Source: Stereocaulon alpinum (Eukaryota > Ascomycota > Lecanoromycetes > Lecanorales > Stereocaulaceae). From it: 64,000 bases of DNA. Of this stretch, positions 48,849-60,990 are shown one piece after another. The notes beneath the pieces were generated by a model. That model worked only from the letters and a program-made list of their open reading frames with translations. It was not told the DNA's origin and did not search any database. Both the position numbers and the translations under genes were made by a program. Within the stretch, counting starts at the first letter, position 1. Every line of letters begins with the position of its first letter. Location: NCBI GenBank assembly GCA_018257865.1, contig JAEUBA010000063.1:1-64000 (forward strand). The letters are read 5' to 3'.

Positions 48849-49093
48849 TGAGACGTGGATACCGAGACACAACACCACGGCATCTTCGTCTTGAATCAGA
48901 ACCGACGATCAATGCCTGAAAACACTCGAGATGTGCCATCGAGCGTAAGTTGCATGACATGAGTGGTGCTTGCGGAAACCTTTTTGACCTGAGGCCAGAC
49001 TAATTCTACATCTGGTTGCGCTCACCATATTGCGGGCCATCGTTGAAGTCGCCATCTCCCTACTCGCAGCTACTGTTTCGTCTATCTACCATT

Positions 49094-49988
49094 TCAACTG
49101 CGCGCCACATCCCCTGATCCCACTCCCCTTATCTTCTCCTCCACCATCCTCCCCACCATCTTCTCCAATACCCCTCCCGTCTCCTTTCCGCCTCCCTGGC
49201 TTCCTAACCCCTCAAAGTACCCCCGAACACTCTTCTCCACATACTTTCCCACCATATCAACCTCCACATTAACCTCCTCTCCCCGCTTCTTCCCAGCAGT
49301 AACAACCCGCTCTTGTGTATACGCTATCAACATAACCTCCCACCACCCCTCTCCATCATTCACTGCCGTAACGGTTAAACTCGCCCCATCAAGCGTCACG
49401 TAGCCTTTCTCTACTACATATCGCAGGACATCCCTGTCCCGTGGTTGAAGGCGGAATGTGAGTGCGTTGCCGTCGGGCGTTATGGAGAGGATAGTTGCGA
49501 CGGTGTCGACGTGGCCTTGGACAAAGTGGCCGCCCATTCGTGTTGTGGCTGAGACGGCGCGTTCGAGGTTCACGTTGATATTTTCTTTTAGACTGCCGAG
49601 GTTTGTGCGGCGGAGGGTTTCGGGAGAGACGCCGACTTTGAAGGTTGTGGGGGTGAAGGAGGTTATTGTTAGGCATGTTCCTGGGAGGGAGTCAGCAGTT
49701 GTTCTGTGGATGGTGTTGGCGTGGGATAAAGGGATAAGAAGGTAGGACAGGGTGGAGGAGGGTACCGTTGATGCTTATGCTATCGCCTAGGTGGGCGTCT
49801 GTGAGGATATCGGCGCAGTTGGAGATCGTAAGGGATGTTCCTCCGCCTTCGGAATCATCTTGGTGGGAGAGGGTGGTGACGGCTGGCTGGGTTAGAGGTG
49901 TTTAGCTGGGTAGAATACTAGGTGAAGGAAGGGGAAGACGTCCAGGGGCGTACTTACTGCCTATCACTTCGACTATGCCCGTAAACAT
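49094..49988 (-). CDS. Riboflavin synthase, alpha chain
   Basis: Catalyses the dismutation of two 6,7-dimethyl-8-ribityllumazines to riboflavin, the last step of vitamin B2 synthesis (yeast Rib5). The start at 49988 gives MFTGIVEVIG, the invariant N-terminus. After introns come SLTISNCADILTDAHLGDSI and SINGTCLTIT (first lumazine-binding barrel), and ENINVNLERAVSATTRMGGH, FVQGHVDTVATIL, GYVTLDGASLTVTAV (second barrel). The paired MFTGIVE/GHFVQGHVD motifs mark the two halves. About 240 residues, so full length. The C-terminus is rich in Gly/Glu/Lys (GGGKETGGVLEKMVGR), encoded by a pyrimidine-rich plus strand. Its promoter is shared with the CoA-transferase, 199 bp away. Cytosolic trimer. Confidence 0.95.
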
Positions 49989-50187
49989 GGTTGTCGGTGG
50001 CTTTGGATTGTTGTCAAATCGTGAAATGCCAAAGTCTTTTCCATTATTCTACACATTGATGATCATATATCGCGGCATTTGTTCCGCTTGAAATGCCGAG
50101 GCGATGATGATTGCGTGCGGAGAAAATGTGCCTTTCAAACAAAGTCATCTTCTTCGTACGTCTATTTTGAGATTGAAAGGTAGAGCA
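49989..50187. promoter_or_regulatory. Divergent promoter, riboflavin synthase and CoA-transferase
   Basis: Only 199 bp separate the two opposite start codons, so promoter elements must be shared. Confidence 0.6.
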
Positions 50188-51781
50188 ATGGTTATCTCAC
50201 GGGTTGCTCATGGTTTATCAAGGCCTTTCCGGCTCCGACGACCCTTCAATGGCTCGATTTGCCCCATGTGCCGCGGCCTTGCAACAGCAGCAGAAGCTGT
50301 CTCTCCAACATTGCCATTGGCAGGTATCCGTGTACTGGATATGACTAGGGTGCTGGCGGGAGTATGTCGAAGCTTGTCAAGAGTCAAAGTACACATGAGG
50401 GCTAACATTTGCCCAGCCGTACTGTACACAAATACTCGGAGACCTCGGGTAGGCATTATCACGTCCAGTATGATGCACTTCCCAAGAAATTGGATATCTG
50501 TCACGGAAACATCGCAGCTAACAAGAAGATGCGTAACCAGGGCAGAAGTCATTAAGATAGAGCACCCAACGCGAGGAGACGATACCCGAGCATGGGGTCC
50601 ACCATACGCAAAACATATCAGAGGAGAGAAGCAAGACGGCCCTGGAGAAAGTGCATACTTTCTGTCGGTACACTTCACCACTGAATACGTACGATATAAG
50701 TAGCTGATGCCCTATCAAGGTCAACCGCAACAAAAAATCCCTCGGCCTCACTTTCGCGTCCCCTTCAGGCGTCTCAATCCTCCACCATCTTGTCAAGACT
50801 TGCGATGTCCTAGTTGAGAACTACCTACCAGATACCCTCCAGAAGTACAAGATGGACTATGCTACAGTTTCAAAGATCAACCCTTCACTCATCTATGCCA
50901 GCATTACAGGCTACGGCCAGACAGGGCCATACCGTAAAAGAGCAGGCTACGATGTAATGGTCGAAGCAGAAATGGGATTGATGCACATCACAGGCTCACG
51001 CGACGGCCCACCTGTTAAAGTTGGTGTGGCAGTTACGGACTTGACTACAGGACTATACACCAGCAATTCAATAATGGCCGCACTTCTAGGCCGGGTAAAA
51101 ACTGGAAAAGGGCAGCATATCGACGTCGCTCTGAGTGACTGCCAAGTAGCAACTCTTGCCAATATGGCCTCCTCAGCCTTGATCAGCGGCCAGCCTGACT
51201 CAGGGCGATGGGGAACTGCGCATCCGTCTATCGTGCCGTACCAGGGTTTCAAGACTGCTGATGGGGATATATTGCTTGGAGGCGGCAATGACCGGTTGTT
51301 TGGCGTTTTGTGCGACAAGCTGGGGAAGCCGGAGTGGGCCAAGGACGAAAGATTCTTCACGAACAGCGTCCGCGTCAAAAACCGAAAGGTACTTTTGGAT
51401 TTAATTGAAGCTGAGACCAAGAAGAAGACGACGAAGGAATGGTTAGATGTGCTTGATGAAAGCGGGATGCCGTATGCGGCTGTCAACGACATTCAGGGGA
51501 CTTTACATCATGAGCACGGTAGGTTGCTGTTACGCTGAACATGCATGTGTGCTAACGAAAATCTGGTAGTATTGGCTCGCGACATGGTCAAAGAAGTCGA
51601 GCACCCCACCTGTGGGCCAATGAAGTTGGTCAATACACCGGTCAAGTATTCATACTCGGAGCCGAGCATTAGGATACCACCCCCAATACTGGGCCAGCAT
51701 ACTGACGAAGTACTGAGAGATATCGTAGGCATGGATGCAAGCCAAATCAGAGATTTGAGGGCTGAAGGCGTCGTTGCCTAG
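50188..51781 (+). CDS. Class III CoA-transferase (CaiB/BaiF, SUGCT-like), mitochondrial
   Basis: The start at 50188 opens a basic presequence (MVISRVAHGLSRPFRLRRPF) typical of mitochondrial import. The class III CoA-transferase fold then begins: LPLAGIRVLDMTRVLAG, then short exons (PYC..ILGDLG), AEVIKIEHPTRGDDTRAWGP, VNRNKKSLGLTFASPSG (after an intron), VLVENYLPDTL, YASITGYGQTGPYRKRAGYD, SNSIMAALLGRVKTGKGQHI, DVALSDCQVATLANM, where the Asp before Cys is the likely catalytic carboxylate, and TADGDILLGGGNDRLF. It ends in QIRDLRAEGVVA. Closest in layout to succinate-hydroxymethylglutarate CoA-transferase (glutaryl-CoA metabolism), though formyl-CoA transferases share all these motifs. Around 460 residues, four or five introns, last one near 51520-51570. 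No disruption was seen. Confidence 0.9.
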
Positions 51782-52470
51782 GGCAATATGGTTGTATATA
51801 AACGCTTGTCCAAGATATCGAACATAGTAAGTCAGACTCCACTGTCACGCAATCATTCAGTGTTCTTCACCTTGGATCTTTGACACTAGTGAGACGCGTC
51901 GATTTCATTGTATGATGTCTCATGTCGTTGTGAAGACAAGAATTCCCCCAACAGCAGGCTGGATAGCTACTTGCCCTGAGGCTTGATCTTACTGATGGAA
52001 CTTCGTATCATTTGACCGACAAGTCCCGTGCTAAGTCCAATATTACCCTGACGTTTTACAGCGCAAGCCTGTAAGAACATACTCTGAAATATGGCAAAGT
52101 GCAAATCTTCCCCTGCGTCAGCTCTGGTATATAAGGCTGTCTACAGCTGACAACCATGTCACTCAGTCCAAACACAGCCAATCTGGGCTTTTCTATCAGC
52201 AGTACTCACCTTACAGGCGTGTTAAGATACTTCTCCACGCACTAAGCTCCAAACAATATATTTCTTATCTAACACCCCCCCGGCTAAGCCCAACATACTT
52301 CAATCATCGCTCTTTCCTGCAGGAAGATATCCCAAGATGGTGCCTTCCCCAAGCAACTTACCGTCTTGTTTATCGACCCGAAACACTGAAATGCATCTTC
52401 AACATCTACGAATACTAGTCAGCGCCAATCATTATTCAGCAAGACAAAAATACCGAACATTAATACCGTT
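51782..52470. promoter_or_regulatory. Upstream region with TATA box, promoter of the 241-residue protein
   Basis: A consensus tatataag lies at 52128-52135, about 335 bp before the ATG at 52471. A pyrimidine-rich stretch with a run of eight or more C at about 52268-52276 is also present. No gene was seen. Confidence 0.45.
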
Positions 52471-53196
52471 ATGTCTCAGTACACACTAGCCCCGACTTCC
52501 CCTTCCAACACTCAATCACCAGCGCTAAGCCCTCCTCAAGACACAAATCGACCAGCACCCAATATCTCCATTCCTTCAGACCCTCCAGATTCTCAACCCA
52601 GCAAAAGGATGTACGATATCGCATGGATCTGCAGCGAGGCGCTCGACTCGTCTATGGAAAATCCAGGAGAGGCGGCAGAAGAAAGGGCTCAAATGTGCAT
52701 CGTTATAACTGGTCTTAAGGAATACAGAGACGCAAAACAGGTAGAAACCAATAACCTGAATCCAGACCCAAGGCGGCCAAAATTGTCCGATCACAGTGTA
52801 GCCCAAGGTCACGGCATACCTCAGCCCCGCCGCTACTCTGTAACAGTCAAGGTTCGCTACGGACGCCGCTGCGCCGATTATGAGGCACACTACGATCCTC
52901 GGTACTCCAAGTTCTCCTGTTTCACCCGAACTCAGCTTACGGAAACGTATGGACCAAAAACAAACAAGAGAGTCTATGGGCAGCCCCTCAAGCGGCAACC
53001 CCGGATGTGGTTTAGGGATGCACTAGATGATAATGGGGAAAGATTCCTGGATCTGACGTTGAGGGGCCTTGGTGACCATGAGCAGGACGAATACTGTTTC
53101 GTGTGTAAAAGACGGACGGTCGTCGGAGAATCCACGTTGGGGGAGAGGTGTGAGCTAAGCTATGGGGAGGTAAGGCGTTTGTGCTCTAAGAATTAG
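52471..53196 (+). CDS. Conserved-looking hypothetical protein, 241 residues
   Basis: Not recognised. Single exon. The N-terminal 45 residues are Pro/Ser/Thr-rich and probably disordered. The core begins RMYDIAWICSEALDSSMENP, where WICALPLE-like words recall the start of nucleoside-phosphorylase-type fungal proteins but the rest does not match. A basic stretch (RRYSVTVKVRYGRRCADYEA) and a Cys-bearing C-terminus (EYCFVCKRRTVVGE, ERCELSYGEVRRLC) follow; the CxxC there could bind metal. No signal peptide and no membrane helix. A good TATA box upstream and the long intact frame argue for expression. Possibly lineage-specific. Confidence 0.6.
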   Translation: MSQYTLAPTSPSNTQSPALSPPQDTNRPAPNISIPSDPPDSQPSKRMYDIAWICSEALDSSMENPGEAAEERAQMCIVITGLKEYRDAKQVETNNLNPDPRRPKLSDHSVAQGHGIPQPRRYSVTVKVRYGRRCADYEAHYDPRYSKFSCFTRTQLTETYGPKTNKRVYGQPLKRQPRMWFRDALDDNGERFLDLTLRGLGDHEQDEYCFVCKRRTVVGESTLGERCELSYGEVRRLCSKN

Positions 53197-53620
53197 TGAT
53201 TGATAGGCCCTTGATTGTATGGATCCTTGTGTGAACATAAGTCATTGATGGCAGAGGTGGACAGGGTAGGATGGAGCGGGTGATGCAGCATGAGGGATAC
53301 ACAGCTATAGATCTTACTTGTTCTTCCCAATCAGTCTCTTGCATCGCGGATTGGTAAGCACCTCGCGTCCAATGTTTAGCAAATAGAGATCTACTAGACT
53401 TCTTGGTCTAGAAATAGTGCACATCATCGTTCGCTTCTAGTCCTTCCGTTACAGAAATTGGAATAACCACAGAATGTCAATGGCGGTATACCTATTCCAG
53501 GCTCATGACAGGAACTATTGTCTGAGCAATACCATCGAAGAGAGGTAGTCCAACTTCCCGATGAACATTGCCTAAGCTGTCCTCCAGTCTCTCTCATTCA
53601 TCATTCATAGGGTTCCGATC
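53197..53620. other. Short spacer
   Basis: Nothing was recognised. Confidence 0.4.
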
Positions 53621-54114
53621 TCAACCTAAACCTTTCCCCCTGGCCTTCCATCTAGCACACAGCTCAGTCCAAACAGCATCATCCTCGTCGCCACTAATGT
53701 TGCTATGACCTCCCAATTCGTCCACTACTCTATAATAGGACCCTATCTCTTGCGAACTAAACCCACTGGTCCACGTTGCCACCTCCTTCTCCACGCCCGA
53801 GAACCATTTGTTGCTGCACAGATATACAATAGCGTTCATTCGTGGCGATGACTTTGTTGACCGCACTTTTGCAGAAGCTACTTCCCCATCACACGTACCA
53901 TTCCCTACTCGGCTCACCCTTGTAGCGTACTAATTTTGGCGCCTCCTACTCTCAAATTGCTCCACTCACTGCATCCTCTACCACGGTTCTGCACCATGAT
54001 CCACTTCTTCTCCGCTTCGAGATAGCCATAGTGAACTCTTTCCAGCACCAACGGACGCATTCCGATTGTGGACGTGCTCTGATCAAGGAAAGATGTAGAA
54101 AACCGGGACCACAA
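53621..54114 (-). CDS. Possible two-exon hypothetical protein
   Basis: Two minus-strand frames can be joined by one 52-bp intron (gtgagccgag..ctgcaaaag, about 53868-53920), restoring the frame across ..KISTLQ|VRSTKSSPRMNAIV... The product would be about 145 residues: MRPLVLERVHYGYLEAEKKW, then NRGRGCSEWSNLRVGGAKIS, and YLCSNKWFSGVEKEVATWTS, and GSYYRVVDELGGH. It is rich in Trp and Cys and looks protein-like, but no domain is recognised. The start (54114, or an internal Met) is not certain. Kept because the splice signals, phase and composition agree. Confidence 0.35.
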
Positions 54115-55113
54115 TGGCCGTTGAACTATTTCTCAATTCAATTTACTAACTTCTACTGTCGGATCTCGTTCTTATGTCATTTTCTGCTCGAATTCTCTCA
54201 GACCCCAGTCTCGGGCCTACTCGTCCTTGATACTCTGCTTTATATGCGTAACGGTCCGTTAAGCTAGCTCTCACTGAGGGCATAGAGTGGTTTATCAAGT
54301 ACATTGCCAATCCCTGAACAAAGGGCCATGTTCTGTCAAATTATCACCCTGACACTTGTCTCGATAGAGACACGCGGTGTTGTTAGTACTTCCTAGATCA
54401 AGTGACTTCATGATTTCAGCAAGTTGGCGAAGCGAGCCCCCAGTTAGACTGCTACATGGAACACAGACAGTGCTATTGGACCAGTAAGTAGTCGAGAATA
54501 TGGAATGATATGGTAGGGGAGGTGACCACAGGATGGATGAGAAGCATGTACGGATCGTTGATGGATACAAAGAACATGTAAAGTAGCAACCAATTTGCAG
54601 AAATCCTAATCGGATATACGCCGCTGATCTCGCTAGAGGAACCCATCATGCGACAAGCATCAAGCAAAAAGCGCTCTACAAGTAAGTGCTTATGACTGTC
54701 GTAACTGCCGCTGGCTCCGCTGCGTACCGACTTTGGGTTGCTGGAGGCCCGAGCCGCGCATCAGCACTTGCGACACTCCACTTCAAGCGACTCTGCCAGC
54801 AGAGCTCTTCAAGAGCCTCGATTGAGCTTACTCCGTTCAAGACGAGAAGGCCGAAATGTTTCCAGTGGCTGAGCGCTACGATGAACATTGGCCTTGGGCG
54901 GGGGGGCTGAGGTGATTTCTTAGGCGGACAGGGATCCAGATCCTTGGCGCCATCTGGGAAGGATGGCTGTGCCGCTGTTGCAGATGGCTTTCAATGAGGT
55001 AAAGTCAAGTCACTTCTCCGGTCCCGCTCTACGTCAGGTATGAATCTCCAACAAATACACTCCTCGTCTCATCCTACCGCCGTTCTATTGCGCTTGAGCA
55101 GATCTGCGGAGGC
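54115..55113. other. Intergenic region upstream of the large ankyrin gene
   Basis: Short motif-free frames only. It should contain the promoter of the gene starting at 55114. Confidence 0.4.
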
Positions 55114-58100
55114 ATGGATCCCCTTTCAGCCGCCAGCAGTATTCTCACACTCGTTGCTGGTATCACAAAGCTAGCGAAGTCACTTAACGAAGTCAGGGAT
55201 AGCTACAACAATGTTGCGCTCAACATCACACTGGTTGCCAGCTCGCTGTCAACCATCAGAGCCGCCCTAGAAGCACTTCACGAATGGCGAGCCAACGATC
55301 GAGAAACAGCAGACCACTCAAAACAGCTCGATAAGGATCTAGAGGTCTCTTTGAGCTGTTGCGCGATCCTCATCACCGTCATCGATGGAAAGTTGAGTGA
55401 ATCAGGCTACAAGTCTGGAATGAAACAGAGAATCAGATATGTATGGTTGGAGGATACCCTCAAAGAATACCTATCAAACCTTGAGGGACAGGTGCGGGCA
55501 TTGCAGTTGCTCTTGACAATCTATCAGTGCAAGACTGCGACCGAGCAGCGGCAAAAGCTGGAGCGAGCAGAAAGCCGAAGGATCATTGAGAATGTTCGTT
55601 CTGAAACACAAACGTTACGGACAGCCAATAAGGACTTCCAAGACGCCGCCTCCGTTCTGTCACTCGATCCCTCAGTCCGCTTCGATTTCGACTCAGTACT
55701 GATGACTACGCCTGCCTATATGAACGTTTACGGACAGGTGAGCGAGATTCCCGGCAGATTTGCCCGAAGGTCCCACTAACTTGTTCTACTCAGCGTCCTC
55801 TCCCACGAACACCTCCTCCAGAACCCCGAAGGTCCTCACCAGTACCTCAGAGCCCCCCTAAAGCAAACCGGACCCCTCCCCCGATACCTGACCGTGCGTT
55901 GAAGCCGCCGCGAGTGCCACCTCGACCGCCCGCGCAGGACGGGGCAAGGAAACAAGTCTGGAATCCTTATCTTGGACAAGTAGTGGACGTCGGAACAATC
56001 TCTCGGCAGGACTCTAGAAGCTTCGAGGAGACGCCTGTCGATCAACCTTTTGCTAGAACTACAGATCAGGTTTCATCTATGTCTTCCCAGCTCGATTCCG
56101 AATCGAATGGCGAGTCAGAGCCAGAATCTGTGCCAGAGGACTTCAAGACCCTCAGCAGCAAAGTTGCTCAAGCACATTCGGTTCAACAGCAGATGGAAGG
56201 AGTTGATGACATTCCGAACTGCAGCACTCCGATGAACAAACCTAATGCAGACCTTCCACTGTCGTCGCCTGAATCTGACCTTTACGGCACAAGTCTCAAA
56301 AGCGCTAGCCCTACGCCGGCGACTAGGAGTGAAGACGCTATTGAGAGTACTGCCGGTGATGAAAGTTTGCATAAAGCTGCTTCGACCGTTGAAAATCAAG
56401 AGAATATGACGCCAGTGCTGCCAGAGCACTCTTCAGAAAACCCCAGTTTGCCCGTAGAGCACACTCCCGGTATCCTGAGTCTTTCGCCAGCGAAAGCAAC
56501 CGGCGACGCACTCCATCAGACTCTAGAAGTACAGAACAGTGCCAAAGCCCCTTCCAAGGCCAAGCCTGAAACCCAAACAAACAGAACTCCGTCCGGTCTA
56601 GGCATCGAGTTGCCTCCCATTCTAGATACGCCATCAAGCGAGGTTATACAAACAAGAACAGAAGGAGGTCAAAACCGAGCATTGGTGAATGCGAAAACAG
56701 CTAGCGATAGTGGGACTACTGCTGGTGCTCTTCCTATCAACATCGAGTCGAGTTTGGTTCAGGATGGAGATGGAAGGACAACACCGTCCGCTCTCCAGGG
56801 TCTCATGAACGAGATGGACCTCGCCTTTGAGGACAGGAGCCCGCCAGACCCTATAGCGAGCCCACGGAATTCGATAACAAGCCCGCCAGAGGTTGTAAAG
56901 AGCTCCCCAGAATTAGTAACGAGACCACCAGAATCTGAAACGAGTCTATCAGTGCCTGTCGAACAGAAACCCAGAATCTTCTACGGGCCCAAGAGAATTA
57001 CCCAGGAAGGATCCAATCGAAGAATGTTCTTTAAACCGGACAGCACTACCATCAAGGAACCAGTCTCAAACACCGTCATATCTGGCAATCCATCTCCTCC
57101 TCAACATGGTCCACCGCTACCGCCGAGAACTACAAGGGGCTCCTTTCCGTCAAGTCTACCTCCGCCAACTCCAACATCTGCAATGAGCGGGGCTGATCTT
57201 TACTCCCTGTCATCCAACAGGAATTCTTCTACATTTGGCACATCGTCAACTGCGTCGTCATCGGATTTACCAGAGGTAAACACAGCAGAGAGCATTCGGT
57301 ACTCCACAGGTAATACAGTGGCTACTTCACCGGGTGAGACGCCTCCGTTGTCGGCTCGGGAGCAGGGCCAGATCGAGCTAAGGAACCTACAGACCGAGCT
57401 TGCTGCAGCTAAAGCTCGGGGTGACACTAAGAGTCAGGAAGAGGCGATACAGAAGTCAATCGAAGTAATATGGCGGACTCAATTAGCACCTCCCACCGAT
57501 CCATCTCCTACAAAGCCAAAGTCGCCAAGTCCCAAGCTCAAACCCCGAGCCAGCAGTATTCGCTTCCCTTCATTTACTTCTTCATCGAAGGGTGAAGCGC
57601 TAGGCAATGCTGCAGCCACTGGCGATGATAGGACCCTTTCCAAGCTTTTAATGGAAAAGGTCAATGTGAACTCTACAAGTTATGATTTTAAGACGCCAAT
57701 GATGCGTGCAGCAATAGGCGGACATGTCCATTGTCTGGAAATTTTAAAGACCTTTGGCGCAGATGAATTCGCTGTTGATAAGGCGGGTGCAACGGCTCTA
57801 CATTATGCGGTGCTCTCGAACAATATACCAGCGGCGAACTGGTTTCTGGACACATATCCTCCCCCACCTACGCCGGATCCAGCCAAGAACAGGTCATCCA
57901 TTCTACTACGCGCTACGGATGCTGCGAAATGGAGTCGATCGCTAAAGAATCTGCGAGAAGCTTCTGATACACGAGGATCGAAACCTTTGCACATTGCTGT
58001 TGAATGTGACATGGATGACATGGTCCAAACATTACTTGCAGCTGGTGTGGACATTGAAGCCAAGAACAACCGAGGGCAAACGCCTTTGCACCAGGCGGTT

Positions 58101-59105
58101 ATCGACAAACGCTATGACCCATTCAAAACGTTGCTGCGTAGCGGCGCCGATGCAGCGGCCATTGATGCAAGTCGAATGTCAGCGCTACACTGGGCAGCAA
58201 AGCTAGGACAAATTTCCATGATTGAAGAGCTACTAGATAAGGGCGCCGCCCGATGGGAATACGATAGCACCGACTCTGGCTATTTCCCCATCCACCAAGC
58301 TGCTCATGAGGGACAGTCTGCTGCAATCGAGGCACTCATCACCGAAAGTGAAGATCTCGAAAGACGTACTAAGTCTGGTGAGACTTTGCTACATATCGCC
58401 AGTCTACATGGACATGTGCATGTAGTTCAGTACCTCTTAAATAAAAGCGTGGACGTCAATCCTTGGGCCGAACGTTCCACTTGTTGGAAATCTGTGCCCC
58501 GCTCAAAGTTGATGGGTTCTACTCTGACTCCCTTGCACTACACCTGCTGCATGGGCTACTTCGAAACAGCTATCCTACTTCTCGATCACGGCGCTCTGGT
58601 AAACGCTCCATCACCTGACGGCTACACAGCCCTTATGATGGCTGTAGAAGCCGACGACACCAACTTGGTCAGCCTCCTATATCATCGGGGCGCCAAGATC
58701 AATGCATCATTACCTGGCACTCTCACTACAGCCCTGCATATGGCTGCTCGAAAAGGCAATGTCGACACTGTGCAGCAATTATGCCGCGCCGGAGCTGACT
58801 ACAAAGCTCGCGCATGGAAAGATTCTTACAAACGCACCCCTGCGGAAGAAGCTAATCGCGCATATTCGGACAAAGACAAACACAAAGCTGTGAGAGATTA
58901 CTTAAATTTCATCAGGCACAATGAGTGGGCGGAGAGACGTGTACAAATCATGCCTGCTGAGCAGCCTGTTACTTACACGCCTTGGGGACCGAACCCACAG
59001 CAAGGTGGCTATCTGGTCCACCAGGCTCAAAATGCTTCGAACCCATATCAGTCTCCTCCTCCACCACCACCACCTTATACGAAAGCCCCGCCGGCTTGGG
59101 GTTGA
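55114..59105 (+). CDS. Large fungal-N-terminal/ankyrin-repeat protein, 1311 residues
   Basis: Two exons (55114-55737, 55794-59105; 56-bp intron, phase 0). Residues 1-200 form the helical fungal N-terminal domain of STAND-type proteins (MDPLSAASSILTLVAGITKL, then NNVALNITLVASSLSTIRAA). A long disordered middle (about 210-760) is rich in Pro, Ser and Thr, with PPP-type SH3-like sites (PPRVPPRPPAQ, PPLPPRTTRG). At least eight ankyrin repeats fill about 770-1240, seen as TALHYAVLSNNIPAANWFLD, PLHIAVECDMDDMVQTLLAA, PLHQAVIDKRYDPFKTLLRS, ALHWAAKLGQISMIEELLDK, LLHIASLHGHVHVVQYLLNK, ALMMAVEADDTNLVSLLYHR. The end is Pro/Tyr-rich (PYQSPPPPPPPYTKAPPAWG). No NACHT P-loop. The same two domains flank a linker in the 577-residue protein at 27806-29593. 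Likely a scaffold; its partners are unknown. Confidence 0.88.
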
Positions 59106-59740
59106 CTGGATCATGAGAGAGTCTTGTGTCGCAAGGCCGAGTCAAGCTTCGGCTAACTTGTCATTTGCTTGCTTGTTAGGGTCAGTTCGTTGGGCAGGAA
59201 TGTACGATCGTCGTTACCTAATAATATGCGCAACGCTCAATGCGGAGATGAAGGCATCTAGATTGGGGGTAACTGGGGTGGGGGTCACTCTCTACAAATT
59301 GTTTCGCATCGTTGATACCCATGTCATACTAATGTTGCATGTTTGGACAACGAGTTCAATTGAAATGCTATCTATTGCTCCCCAAGTGCTCTTGAGACGT
59401 CTTCACCTTTGTGCATAATGCTTTCAATCCAGTATCAGTAGTCGGTTCTGGAAGATGCATGACTCCGTTATAATGCCATCCAACGCCAGTAGTAGACTTA
59501 GTCGCCCCCGCCGTACGCCTCCTCAGATTCTCAAAGAACATCTTCTAGTTGTAATAACTGACCAGTACGTAAGCGCTTTCTTTAAGAACAACACAAGCCA
59601 GAACATGGCAAACAACACCGTTTCCCAGACGAAACACACACCCCCTCAGAGTCCTTGGAGCTATGCACTGTCACATGGAGTAGTAGAAAATCTCCTGGTG
59701 GTGAAAGCTGATGAATTCTTCTATCATCTGATCTAGCTAA
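59106..59740. other. 3' flank of the large ankyrin gene
   Basis: No gene could be supported. A 93-codon plus-strand frame (59455-59736) has no recognisable motif. Confidence 0.35.
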
Positions 59741-59841
59741 GTAGCACCGCCCGGAATGCTTTCTGTGCGGTGCAAGCATTAGGTTTGCTATCTAATGCTA
59801 CCTTACTGTGGGGCGATGCGCGGAATAGGATCCGCGCATCG
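59741..59841. repeat. Cluster of stacked inverted repeats
   Basis: In about 100 bp: gcaccgc (59744-59750) pairs with gcggtgc (59767-59773); agcatta (59775-59781) pairs with taatgct (59793-59799); an outer gtagca (59741-59746) could pair with tgctac (59796-59801); and cgatgcgcgga (59814-59824) pairs perfectly with tccgcgcatcg (59831-59841) around a 6-nt loop. It could be a small structured RNA, a protein-binding site or a hairpin mobile fragment; it is not a tRNA fold. Confidence 0.6.
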
Positions 59842-60694
59842 TCCGAAATTTAATGCATAAGCAGGCTTCCGGAAGGATCCGCAAAACCCTGATTCGTGAC
59901 ATGCACGACCGATACAGTGGAGTTTCGGGATGAGGTAACTCTATACTGGTGCAACAAGAAAGGAGGGCATTGAAACGTGTTGCGGATCGGTGTGTTGCTT
60001 GTTTAGATGGTAATGCAAGAGAAAATTTGAAGGAAGAAGGTGGACGTATCTCGGTCGTGTGTGAGAGGAGATCATGGGGTTTGTTTCTGGATCTGCGAGT
60101 AGGGCGGTAACATCGAGTGCTCTTCTATAGATCCGACTCTGTATTTCTTTGCAAGCAGCCGAGCTAGATCGAGCAAAGCATTTGCTTGGAACGTTATCTA
60201 TCTTCTCTCTTGTTGTGTCTCGGCGTCCTTTCTTTTGTAGACTGAAATCTCCTCTTTTTGATCACTGGGTTCTTGAGATTCGGCGTTATGGCGTGGATGG
60301 CTTATGCAGCGACGCCAATAGTCCTCTATACTTTGAATTCATCGTATGTAATATTCCTGTGCCACTGATACCATCGATTCCTGCCTTGCTTCTTCAGTGA
60401 AGAAGTACACTCTCTGGCGCTGAGGGCGTCAAGTTCCATTGCCTCAGCATGCGCAGCACCGTCACACATGTAAACCCCTGCTTCGAGCTCTAGTTTGTTA
60501 TTGGTGGGGTAGTCGATGTGGTTATATGATATCTGTAGTCGATGTCGGTGCGTCGTCCTTCGTAGTACCGCATAAAGCGACGGTTTCTCGCACATGAATA
60601 CCACCGACAACCTCTACCGGTCTCATTTCTCCTTCATCATCGCTTGAGGAAGACATGCTATGAGCAATGAGCTGTTCTCAAGTTGCTAGAGTTT
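59842..60694. other. Gene-poor spacer before the decayed repeat family
   Basis: No gene was recognised. A fragment gtttagatggtaatgc (60001-60016) resembles ggtttagacggtaatgcc at 63693-63710, so repeat debris may extend here. Confidence 0.35.
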
Positions 60695-60990
60695 ATGGCG
60701 TGGTGGAGGTGAGGTATGTGCTAGTGTCTGTTGCATTGGTAGCAGAGCTAGTACGGTTTCGCTGATCTGAAAAATGTGGAAATGGCATTGCAGTTTCTGT
60801 GTGTTTGTGTTAAGGAGTCGCTTTGTATCATAAGATGTCGTCGTAATTGCTAGATTCTTATGTTTGGTTGGTAGGTTTTTCATACCTCTTTACTACCTTG
60901 ATAAGTAATAGTTCTCAAGCGCTAGTGCTGTTGATTGATTGCCTGCCAGTGAGGATGCTGGTGTATACAAGGCGCGGTAAAGCTAACATC
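60695..60990 (-). pseudogene. Decayed repeat-family copy 1
   Basis: The minus strand encodes fragments shared with the copies to the right: a LPRLVYTSILTG stretch near 60985-60950 and FQISETVLALLPMQQTLAHT with a following SPPPRH near 60770-60690. The 21-bp string tgtctgttgcattggtagca plus g (60725-60745) is identical to 61191-61211. Frames are broken; no intact ORF of note. Confidence 0.6.

Noticed and set aside
59741..59801. Nested stems considered as a tRNA cloverleaf
   Set aside because: No A/B-box promoter motifs and stem lengths do not fit a tRNA.
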